Below, piece after piece: positions 33,683 to 42,063 of a stretch of 64,000 bases of DNA; within the stretch, counting starts at the first letter, position 1, and every line of letters begins with the position of its first letter. This stretch comes from Saprospiraceae bacterium (GTDB lineage: Bacteria > Bacteroidota > Bacteroidia > Chitinophagales > Saprospiraceae). The DNA lies in contig JABSSL010000003.1 in assembly GCA_013214355.1 (NCBI GenBank), positions 122,743 to 186,742 on the forward strand, given 5' to 3'. Position numbers and translations under genes: made by a program. The notes beneath the pieces were generated by a model that worked only from the letters and a program-made list of their open reading frames with translations, searched no databases and was not told the origin of the DNA.

Positions 33683-35749
33683 ATGAGAAATTTATTTGTA
33701 TTCCTTTTCCTCTTATGCATCACCTATGGGCATGCTACCAATGAAGCTCAACCAGATTCCAATCTACTACAGACCTATTATAAAATTGAGGATGGCCAAC
33801 TACTATTACGTTGGAATCCTGCCAACCCCTACCTCTGGCTTGAAGGTCGAAAGAATGGTTATCTAGTCGAAAAATATAAGTATCCAGCTAATGGAGGGAA
33901 GCCCGTTTTGGTTTCCAAGAGCACTGAGGGGATTATTCCTAGGCCCTCATCGGATTGGTTATCTGAAACCGCTACAGAAGCCCGCCGAAATGCTCATATT
34001 CTGTTTCATTATGACCAGATGCATCCAGATTCTATCGAGCAGGACCTTCCCATCGCCGAGTATGGCGAGTCAGGCCGTTTGAATATTTTTCATAAACTCT
34101 CTAACTATGTCATGCATGCAGATTTTGGTGCAGTAGAGTTGGCAGGTCTAGGAGTTAGAGATGCAGAACTAGAGCCAAATGCTAAGTATCTTTATGTAGT
34201 TAAACTAGCCTCAAACCCTGATAAAGTTAGCGCTAGCGTCAAAGTGGACCTGGGTAGCTATCAGGTTCCAATTACACCGACGCTTCAGGCTGAATTTCTG
34301 TCTAGCCGAGTGAAATTACAATGGCGTACATATGAGTTTCGCGATTTCTACTATGGGTATTTTTTGGAACGATCGGAAGACGGGGTAACCTTCGAGTCAA
34401 TCAATGAGACCCCCTTCGTCAATGTATATGACACAACGACTCAAGAAGCCCTGAAATCCTTTTACTATACCGATAGCCTGGCACAAAATGAAAAAACCTA
34501 TTGGTATCGCCTGAGAGGTGCTGATTATCTAGGTGGCATCAGTGAGAAATACACGGAAGTGAGTGGTATGGGATACGAAGAAATACCTCATAGCCCCATG
34601 ATACGAGAAGCTATTCAGACGGATAGCAACTATGCTATTATCAAATGGAAATTTCCGGAAGCTTTTGAGAATAGGATAAAAGAATTTCAGATCTTTCACT
34701 CAGATTCATTGGATGGCATATTTTCTCCAGTGGTAGAAGGTATTGATCGGACCGAAAGAGAAGTTGCTGTCAGAATGCGCTACAATACGAATGCTTATCG
34801 AGTTGTCTTGGTACCTCACGGCGGACCGAAAAAGGCTTCCTTTCCGGCTCTTGTCATGGCTTGGGATGAAGAACCTCCAGCCATGCCAATTGGTTTTACC
34901 GGCACCATTGATAGCCTGGGCATTGTACGATTAGAATGGGATTCCAATACCGAGGAAGATCTCGATGGCTATAAAGTGTATAAGTCTTATTTCAAAGACG
35001 AAGAATTTTCTGGTATTACTAGTAAACCTATTCAAGTCACCAATTTCGTGGACACAGTAGATATGGTCGTTGGTAACGAATGGGTGTATTATACGATCCA
35101 GGCCGTAGATGAGCGAAATAATCGATCTGATTTCACACAAATATTAGAACTGAAGAAGAAGGATATGTACCCTCCAGTAGAACCACATATTCATAAGGTA
35201 GACAAATCTACGGGACAGATTGAGATCCATTGGTATAATAGCAGTAGTCCAGATGTAGAAAGTCATCGCTTGTTTAGAAAAATTTTGGGCGAGGAGGAAA
35301 GCTGGACAATGATCAAGGAATACGGATTGGAGGATAATGTGGAATCCTACGTGGATACAAACGTAGTTCGCAAAAAAGTATATGCCTATACATTGGTGGC
35401 TATCGATGATGATGGGTTGGAATCAGAGCCAGCGCAAGCTGCTACTGCCAAGGTTATGGATTATGGCCTTCGAGATGCTATTGAGGTGACTGAAGTCAAT
35501 TTGATGGAAGATCAGAAGCAAGTAGAGATCAAGTGGAATTATCCCTTGAATGCCAGCGAATTTTGGGTGTACAAAGGATCGGATAAGGAGCGAACTAGTT
35601 TGATGAAGGTGGTATCTGCTGAAGAAATGGAGTTAATCGACCAGAACTTGCAAAAGGGCCGAACCTATCATTATTATTTGAAGGCCTTTTTCGAGGACGG
35701 ATCTTTCTCCCCTTTTACCGAAAAGATAGAGGTGCAACTAGACGATTAG
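33683..35749 (+). CDS. Exported FN3-domain protein
   Basis: The start at ATG 33683 begins a signal peptide (MRNLFVFLFLLCITYGHA); the longer frame upstream would run through the hairpin. The 688-residue protein has an N-terminal 190 residues of unknown fold and then about five fibronectin type III domains, with motifs such as VKLQWRTYEFRDFYYGYFLERS, VRLEWDSNTEEDLDGYKVYKS and IEIHWYNSSSPDVESHRLFRK. The D-L/V-x-G/S-Y/H-x-V/L-Y/F pattern is typical of bacterial extracellular FN3. There is no sorting domain, catalytic motif or lipobox. It is the last gene of the co-directional TANFOR locus and probably a structural or binding partner of the other exported proteins. Confidence 0.7.
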   Translation: MRNLFVFLFLLCITYGHATNEAQPDSNLLQTYYKIEDGQLLLRWNPANPYLWLEGRKNGYLVEKYKYPANGGKPVLVSKSTEGIIPRPSSDWLSETATEARRNAHILFHYDQMHPDSIEQDLPIAEYGESGRLNIFHKLSNYVMHADFGAVELAGLGVRDAELEPNAKYLYVVKLASNPDKVSASVKVDLGSYQVPITPTLQAEFLSSRVKLQWRTYEFRDFYYGYFLERSEDGVTFESINETPFVNVYDTTTQEALKSFYYTDSLAQNEKTYWYRLRGADYLGGISEKYTEVSGMGYEEIPHSPMIREAIQTDSNYAIIKWKFPEAFENRIKEFQIFHSDSLDGIFSPVVEGIDRTEREVAVRMRYNTNAYRVVLVPHGGPKKASFPALVMAWDEEPPAMPIGFTGTIDSLGIVRLEWDSNTEEDLDGYKVYKSYFKDEEFSGITSKPIQVTNFVDTVDMVVGNEWVYYTIQAVDERNNRSDFTQILELKKKDMYPPVEPHIHKVDKSTGQIEIHWYNSSSPDVESHRLFRKILGEEESWTMIKEYGLEDNVESYVDTNVVRKKVYAYTLVAIDDDGLESEPAQAATAKVMDYGLRDAIEVTEVNLMEDQKQVEIKWNYPLNASEFWVYKGSDKERTSLMKVVSAEEMELIDQNLQKGRTYHYYLKAFFEDGSFSPFTEKIEVQLDD

Positions 35750-35804
35750 TATTCGCGGGGAGTTCTCTATTTGCACTTATTTGAGAATATCCTTACTTTT
35801 GAAT

Positions 35805-35885
35805 CAAATCTTTCCATTATCATTTAATACACAGTTTTGAGGAGATCTCTGTTGTCTTAGAGATCTACAACTTTCCATTATCTGG
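35805..35885 (-). repeat. Two inverted GATAATGGAAAG motif copies
   Basis: 35805-35821 reads CAAATCTTTCCATTATC and 35871-35885 reads CTTTCCATTATCTGG. Their reverse complements are identical over 17 and 15 nt to the copy at 19480-19500. Confidence 0.6.
35843..35866. terminator. 8-bp hairpin after the FN3 gene
   Basis: AGATCTCT (35843-35850) and AGAGATCT (35859-35866) pair perfectly with an 8-nt loop. The downstream tract is only weakly T-rich, so termination is possible but unproven. Confidence 0.35.
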
Positions 35886-36110
35886 TTTGGAGTCTATCAA
35901 CGGTACTACGTTGTGGCCTTGCGAGCACGATCAATCTTTTTGCTGATTTTGCTAAGTAAAGTCCCTTATACGTCAGTAGAGGAGACTCCTTTATCTGAAA
36001 TATAACAATATGCATGCAGTTGGTGAGTAGCTACGCTCAGTCTTAAACAGCTGTAAAATCTGGACTCTGCGATCGTCTAGTGTTCATTGAGTCACAAAAG
36101 AAATGATGTC

Positions 36111-39100
36111 ATGAAAAGATTGCTCATTGCGATTGTCGCTATGCTATGTTTTGTTATGGCCTTTGGGAAAGGGGAGAGAAGATTTCTAGATCCATTTATT
36201 GAGAAATGTCCAATATTTATCAGCGGCATTGATAGTCAAAATCCTACCGACTGCAATATCAATAATGGAGTGATTGAGATAGAGGTGACAGGAGGGAATG
36301 GCTCCTATGAGTACAGTGTGAATGATGGTGCCTCCTGGCAAAATAGTAATAGATTTCAGGACCTTCCAGCTGGCACTTTTTTGATTAGAGTTCGACAACT
36401 GGATGGGGCTTGTGAAAGTGCTGGCAATGAGGTGGTTGAATTGCAGGGACCTGACTCTCCACGCTTCATTTCCGTCAACTCAACCCCACCTACTGACTGC
36501 GAAGTAGCCGATGGAACAATTGCCATAGAAGCTAGAGGGGGCACTGGACCTTATGGTTACAGCATTGATGGAGGGGCTACTTGGGGAAGTACGGAGCTTT
36601 TTCAAGGCCTGGCACCTGGCACTTACCAGGCGATGGTCAGAAATTCAGATGGAACTTGTGAAACGCCCTATATATTTCCCATTGAACTTGTAGGTCCAGA
36701 ACCGCCACAGATAGCTGCGGTAGATTTCAGTCCCCTTAGTGACTGTGATCGCGAAGACGCAAGTATTCGTATTCAAACTGAAAATTCGGGTGATTTTCTT
36801 TATAGCATTGATGGCCGTAACTCCTGGCAACAGGAGTCGGCTTTCAATGATTTAAGAGCGGGAAGCTTTGATGTATGGGTGAGCAATAGTGATGGGAGTT
36901 GTCCCCAAAACTATGGTTCTGTGATAATCCCCGATCTTAATCCACCCATCATCGAGGAGGTGTTGGTGAATCCAATTTCTGAATGTGGTCAACAAGATGC
37001 TTCTATTCAAGTGATTGCACAAGGGAATTATGAATACCAATTGGGTCAGGGAACTTGGCAAGCGTCTGCTAACTTTTCTGCTTTGGATGCTGGTAGTTAT
37101 GCGATCCAAGTTCGGAATAGCGATGGTACTTGTGTCCAAACACTATCAGAACAAGTTATCGCTCCCAAAATAGCTCCTGCAATTAACGAAGTTTCCTTTC
37201 AGCCTCCATCTGATTGCGGTAGTAGTGATGGTAGCATTGAGATAGAGGCGACTGCCGGGGATGGATCCATTGCCTACAGTTTTGATGGAGGACAGACCTG
37301 GACGGGAACACCTAAGCTATTCAACCTTTCTTCTGGTACCTATGAGATACAGATTAGAAATGAGGATGGTACCTGCCTGCAGAACTATCCACCCATCGAC
37401 TTGGCTGGTCCTTTGCCTCCTGTAATCGAAAACATAGTAGATATTGATCCTTCTAGCTGCAACGGTACCAATGGATTCATTGCCATTCAAACTGAAGAAA
37501 GTGGGCTAGAGTACAGTATTGATGGTGGGGAAACCTGGGGTAGCGGTAATCAATTTGCCAACTTAGAAGCCGGGACCTACCAACCGATCGTGAGAAGACC
37601 CACAGGAAGCTGTCAGAGTACTGGACGCCTAATCCGACTTCAAGAGCCACCAACCCCAGAATTACTAGAGGTGGGTAGTAGCCATCCCTCAGATTGCGCG
37701 CTGAATGATGGCGTGATCTTCGTACAGGCTACGAGTAGTATACCATTAGAGTATAGTATTGATGGCGGAAACACATGGTCTTCGAATCCAAGGTTTCAAA
37801 ACCTTGGCGGAGGACGTTTTCCTGTCCAAATCCGAAATGCTAATCAATCTTGCAGTATTGATGGACCAGTCATTGATCTAGTAGCACCTACTGCGCCAGA
37901 GGTCGAGTTATCTTCCCAGGGACCTAGTAATTGTGGAGGTAGTGATGGCCGCCTTGATCTTACCTCACTGGCTGGAGAACCGCTAGAATATAGCTTGGAT
38001 GGAGGGCAAAACTGGCAAACTGAGACCGTTTTTGAAAGACTCTCGGAAGGCTTCTACGAACTGATATTCCGAAAACTAGATGGTACTTGTGAGCAAATTT
38101 ATCCGATACAGGTTGAACTGTCTCCTCCTGCCTTACCTACATTTGAAGCCCGGGTTAATCATCCTACGGACTGTGGGGCTAATGATGGCCAGATCTTTAT
38201 TGAGGTAAATGCTAATCAAAACTTGGAATATAGTATCGACGGAGGTTTGACCTGGCAAGATAGCCCACGCTTCCTTGCTTTGGAAACTGGGGTCTATGAT
38301 GTAGCCATCAGGGATCTTTCTACAAGCTGTCAGACCGAATTCATCAAGGAGGCTAGATTGCAAGGACCTACCCTCCCTCCCCTAGATGTGGAAATCCGTC
38401 AACCCTCCGCCTGCCATGGTCAAGATGGTCTCATACTAGCTGGGCCTGTTGACGGTGGACAGGGGCGTTATCAATACAGTATCAATGGGGGTCAGACTTG
38501 GTCTAACTATGGTGCGTTTCCAAATCTTCGTGCGGGAACCTATCAGATTATGGCCAGGAATGCAGATGGTAGCTGCGTCAGATCTTGGTCGCAAGAAGCT
38601 GTGCTGGAACAAGCCCTGTTCCCTGAGTTTTTAGTTGAAACAGTTTCTCCCATTGCCTGCGATCAAGCAGATGGAGAAATTCGTATTGTCCTGCCTGCTG
38701 ATGTGCAGCAAATCGAGTATAGTATTGATGCAGGGGAAAGTTGGCAAGAACAGGAAGCATTCGAAGGTTTGGTACAAGGCAATTATCAGTTACTACTCCG
38801 CTTTGCTCAACAGGATTGTGAATTTGGTGCTCGGGAAATTTTATTGGAAAATGAAATTCAACCCTTAATTCCCAATTTGAATATTATCCAGCCCACTGCT
38901 TGCGGTCAATCCAATGGAAGCATTACCTTATCTAACCTTCCAACAAATGAGGATTGGGAGTATAGCATAAATGGAGGAGTCGACTGGGGCAGTACTCCCA
39001 TCTGGGACGATCTAGTTACTGGAACATACCAGTTTCAGGCAAGAAATTCGACTTATCCCTGCTTGCCTATAGTAGAACGCATCATTCCTCTGTTTACGGA

Positions 39101-42053
39101 AGAAAGCCCTACCATTTTAGCTGTAGATATTCAGCAGGCGGAGAGCTGCGCAGCTGGTGGAAGCATACAATTTCAGTTAGAACAGGAACTAGATAATTAT
39201 TTGTACAGTATAGATGGGGGTGTCAATTGGCAAGCTTCTCCGCGCTTTGAAGGTTTAGCGGAGGGCCAATATCAATTGTTGGTCCAAGATATTGAGGGGG
39301 AGTGCCAGGCGGTTTACGAAGGAAACACCGAAATAAAGCATCCGATTTTGGCACAGATTCAAGGTGCAGACACAACTCCTCCAAGTGCTTGTGGACGTAC
39401 GGATGGGGAAATTCATCTACGCTTGGCGGAGGATGCTGCTGGCAATTTGAGTTTTTCGATAGATGGTGGGCTTAACTGGGAGCGTACAGCGGAGTTCAGT
39501 GAATTGGCAGCGGGGAAGTACGAGGTATTGGTACGAGCGGAAGAATTGGACTGTGATCCGGAGCCACTGCCCTTGTTCGATCTAGAAGTTACCCTGGCTG
39601 ACTTCGAATTTGAAGTAACAGCTACGCCGGTTAGTGATTGTCAGATGGAAGATGGAAGCATAGAGATAGCCTTGGACGCGCAGGAAGACTTGAGTTTTCG
39701 GTTGACTGGAGGAGAATGGCAGACACAGCCTCTTTTCGAGAACCTTGGCGCAAGAACCTATGAAATTGAAATCCGCAACAATGAGAATGAATGTATTGCT
39801 GTTCTAGATCGCACTATTGACTTGGCTCCCCCCATTTTGTCAACTCCCGAAGCTAATTGGATGAACCCTTCTTTTTGCGGTGCTTCGGATGGAAGTATTC
39901 GCATTGAAATGGCCGAAGAAGAAGCTCTAGAGTACAGCATAGATGGTGGTCTTTCTTGGCAAACTGAGCCTAACTTCAGCGGCTTGGCTGCAAACACCTA
40001 CAAGGTCCAGGTTCGACGCCTGGGTAGCCGATGTCCAGCACAGGCATATCCAACTTTAATCACTTTGCAAGACAATCAACGTATCCCCCATTTTCAAACA
40101 GAGCTGACACCTCCTACCAACTGTCTTACCGAGGATGGCAGTATCCGTATTATTTCATCCAACACAGATGGATTAAGCTTTAGTCTGGATGGTTCGGCCT
40201 GGACTACTGAAGCCCATTTCGAGGGGTTGACTTCAGGCACTTTTTCTGTAGCTATTCGATATGAACAAGGAGCCTGTCAATTATCCGAATCTACAACTTA
40301 TACCTTAGAGACCAATACCCAACTACCTGTTCCCAACTTGACCGTAGCCGCTGTCTCTGACTGTGGAAAAGTCGATGGACGTATCTCTTTCGAAGAACTC
40401 GGTCAAGGTCTTCAATATAGTATCGATGCAGGCCAAACTTGGCAAACTTCACCAACTTTTAGTCGCCTGCCTGCCGGCACTTACTTGCCGCAGATTCAGT
40501 CCGAAAACGGAACTTGCGCCAAGCTTGAAATGGATCCCATTAACATTCCGAATCCTACTCCAATACCTTTGGCGCGGATTAGCAGTAGGGATCCCTCAGC
40601 TTGTTTACGGGAGGATGGCCGAATTGAATTTGAGCTATCGTCCGCTTCGGCTGATTATCAATTTAGCATTGACAATGGGGAAACCTGGCAACAAAACCCC
40701 TCTTTTGAGGATTTGGGGCCAGGACGTTACCAGCCGATTGTCAGAAGGATGAATAGTAGTTGTGAGCTGCAATCCGCCTGGGTGGATCTAGAATTGATTG
40801 AGATGCCTGGGATCCAGGAAGTAAAAGTTACACCCGCCTCAAATTGTGCTGCTAATGATGGTCGAATTGAGATTGTAGCTGCCGGGGCGGGGCCCATTGC
40901 TTATAGTATTGATGCGGGTCAAAGCTGGTCCAGGAATCCAGTGTTCGAGGGCTTGGTATCCACCTACTATATCGTGGTGGTGATGACTGAAGGGTCTTGT
41001 CCCAATTTCTACCAGGAATCTGTGAGAGTAGATAAATTAGATAATCTATCTGTTACATTGCTGGAACAACTAGACCCAAGCTGTGCTGGATTGAATGATG
41101 CAGTTTTGACCGTAGCCGCTTCGGGCGGGGCGGGGCCTTACGAATATCAATGGTCCAATGGCGTGAACTCCCCGGAAAATGGAGAGATATCCGCTGGCAC
41201 GTACCAGCTTACGGTAACGGACAGCCGCGCTTGCGAACTCATTAGAACCTACCAATTAAAGGCTCCGGAGCCTATAGAAATTTCTCTTGGTCCTGACCTA
41301 GAAACAACACTTTGCCTCGGACAATCTCTCAATTATGATTTTGATCCGGAGGGTTACGACTATCAATGGGCAGGTGACAATGGCTTTCAAAGTACCGCGG
41401 CTAAGGTGGTCTTGAATCAAGCAGGAACTTATCGACTCACGGTAACAGACGCAAGGGGTTGTACAGTTAGTGATGAAGTGAAGCTGACTTATCGAGATGA
41501 ATTTTTTGCCCCTGATTTTCTATTACCTAGAGCTGGGCTCGTTGAAACACCCATCGTGGCGATCGACATTTCATGGCCTATCCCGGACGAGATTCGCTGG
41601 GAATATGACCCTGCCGAAGTTATTCATCAGGAAACTTATTTCAATCAAGAGATTGTGTCCTTTCCCCAAACGGGAGACTATAACATTCGGCTCTATGCTA
41701 AAAAAGGAGAATGTGAAGGCATTTTAGATAAGACGATTACTATTTATAATGATCCAGATTCTTTGCTGAACCAGGGTCTGGGAGGAGACCTAGTGGATCA
41801 TGTGTTGGATTTTAGTCTTTATCCTAATCCCAATCAAGGTGTATTTGATGTGCGGGTTCAACTGGATGACCTGCAGGGTATAAAGCTATGGATATTCGAT
41901 GATGGCGGAACATTGATAGAAAGTAGAGATCGGGACGGTGCTAATTTCTACCTGGAGGAATTTGTACTATCCAACCTGCAAACCGGGGTATACACCTTGG
42001 TATTGCAAACCGATCTTCAGTGGTATTACCTAAGTTTTGTGGTTAGCGAGTAA
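36111..42053 (+). CDS. Giant T9SS-secreted adhesin with 20 SprB-like repeats and type A sorting domain
   Basis: ATG 36111 opens a signal peptide (MKRLLIAIVAMLCFVMAFG); the TTG 24 nt upstream is rejected. The 1980-residue protein has 20 repeats of about 80 residues with the consensus P-S/T-x-C-G-x(2)-D-G-x-I-x-I, then YSIDGGxTW, then F-x-x-L-x-x-G-x-Y and a closing Cys. A canonical SprB repeat follows (DPSCAGLNDAVLTVAASGG...YQWSNG), then a PKD/Ig-like unit (YDYQWAGDNGFQSTAAKVV). The last 80 residues are a type A T9SS sorting domain (SLYPNPNQGVFDVRVQLDD...LQTGVYTLVLQT). SprB-type proteins are moved on the cell surface in gliding bacteria and act as adhesins; gliding itself is not shown. Only 10 nt separate it from the next adhesin gene. 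Confidence 0.85.
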   Translation: MKRLLIAIVAMLCFVMAFGKGERRFLDPFIEKCPIFISGIDSQNPTDCNINNGVIEIEVTGGNGSYEYSVNDGASWQNSNRFQDLPAGTFLIRVRQLDGACESAGNEVVELQGPDSPRFISVNSTPPTDCEVADGTIAIEARGGTGPYGYSIDGGATWGSTELFQGLAPGTYQAMVRNSDGTCETPYIFPIELVGPEPPQIAAVDFSPLSDCDREDASIRIQTENSGDFLYSIDGRNSWQQESAFNDLRAGSFDVWVSNSDGSCPQNYGSVIIPDLNPPIIEEVLVNPISECGQQDASIQVIAQGNYEYQLGQGTWQASANFSALDAGSYAIQVRNSDGTCVQTLSEQVIAPKIAPAINEVSFQPPSDCGSSDGSIEIEATAGDGSIAYSFDGGQTWTGTPKLFNLSSGTYEIQIRNEDGTCLQNYPPIDLAGPLPPVIENIVDIDPSSCNGTNGFIAIQTEESGLEYSIDGGETWGSGNQFANLEAGTYQPIVRRPTGSCQSTGRLIRLQEPPTPELLEVGSSHPSDCALNDGVIFVQATSSIPLEYSIDGGNTWSSNPRFQNLGGGRFPVQIRNANQSCSIDGPVIDLVAPTAPEVELSSQGPSNCGGSDGRLDLTSLAGEPLEYSLDGGQNWQTETVFERLSEGFYELIFRKLDGTCEQIYPIQVELSPPALPTFEARVNHPTDCGANDGQIFIEVNANQNLEYSIDGGLTWQDSPRFLALETGVYDVAIRDLSTSCQTEFIKEARLQGPTLPPLDVEIRQPSACHGQDGLILAGPVDGGQGRYQYSINGGQTWSNYGAFPNLRAGTYQIMARNADGSCVRSWSQEAVLEQALFPEFLVETVSPIACDQADGEIRIVLPADVQQIEYSIDAGESWQEQEAFEGLVQGNYQLLLRFAQQDCEFGAREILLENEIQPLIPNLNIIQPTACGQSNGSITLSNLPTNEDWEYSINGGVDWGSTPIWDDLVTGTYQFQARNSTYPCLPIVERIIPLFTEESPTILAVDIQQAESCAAGGSIQFQLEQELDNYLYSIDGGVNWQASPRFEGLAEGQYQLLVQDIEGECQAVYEGNTEIKHPILAQIQGADTTPPSACGRTDGEIHLRLAEDAAGNLSFSIDGGLNWERTAEFSELAAGKYEVLVRAEELDCDPEPLPLFDLEVTLADFEFEVTATPVSDCQMEDGSIEIALDAQEDLSFRLTGGEWQTQPLFENLGARTYEIEIRNNENECIAVLDRTIDLAPPILSTPEANWMNPSFCGASDGSIRIEMAEEEALEYSIDGGLSWQTEPNFSGLAANTYKVQVRRLGSRCPAQAYPTLITLQDNQRIPHFQTELTPPTNCLTEDGSIRIISSNTDGLSFSLDGSAWTTEAHFEGLTSGTFSVAIRYEQGACQLSESTTYTLETNTQLPVPNLTVAAVSDCGKVDGRISFEELGQGLQYSIDAGQTWQTSPTFSRLPAGTYLPQIQSENGTCAKLEMDPINIPNPTPIPLARISSRDPSACLREDGRIEFELSSASADYQFSIDNGETWQQNPSFEDLGPGRYQPIVRRMNSSCELQSAWVDLELIEMPGIQEVKVTPASNCAANDGRIEIVAAGAGPIAYSIDAGQSWSRNPVFEGLVSTYYIVVVMTEGSCPNFYQESVRVDKLDNLSVTLLEQLDPSCAGLNDAVLTVAASGGAGPYEYQWSNGVNSPENGEISAGTYQLTVTDSRACELIRTYQLKAPEPIEISLGPDLETTLCLGQSLNYDFDPEGYDYQWAGDNGFQSTAAKVVLNQAGTYRLTVTDARGCTVSDEVKLTYRDEFFAPDFLLPRAGLVETPIVAIDISWPIPDEIRWEYDPAEVIHQETYFNQEIVSFPQTGDYNIRLYAKKGECEGILDKTITIYNDPDSLLNQGLGGDLVDHVLDFSLYPNPNQGVFDVRVQLDDLQGIKLWIFDDGGTLIESRDRDGANFYLEEFVLSNLQTGVYTLVLQTDLQWYYLSFVVSE
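36243..41040 (+). repeat. 20 tandem repeats of about 240 nt (SprB-like)
   Basis: The repeats are diverged at nucleotide level but conserved in protein pattern: Cys-x(2)-x-D/N-G at the start, YSIDGG-x-x-W in the middle, and a second Cys at the end. Units 4, 15 and 17 lack one residue of the YSIDGG core. The two cysteines per unit could form a disulphide. Confidence 0.75.
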
Positions 42054-42063
42054 TTAAAATGCC

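Larger units (their letters stand above)
35750..36110. other. Intergenic region with inverted copies of the GATAATGGAAAG motif and a hairpin
   Basis: No ORF is convincing. It contains two inverted copies of the motif seen at 19.2-19.5 kb and a perfect 8-bp hairpin between and around them, and it must hold the promoter of the SprB-repeat adhesin. Confidence 0.5.

Noticed and set aside
36243..41040. CRISPR-like periodicity
   Set aside because: The period is about 240 nt and the repeats are protein-coding in one frame; no short identical repeats with unique spacers were seen.
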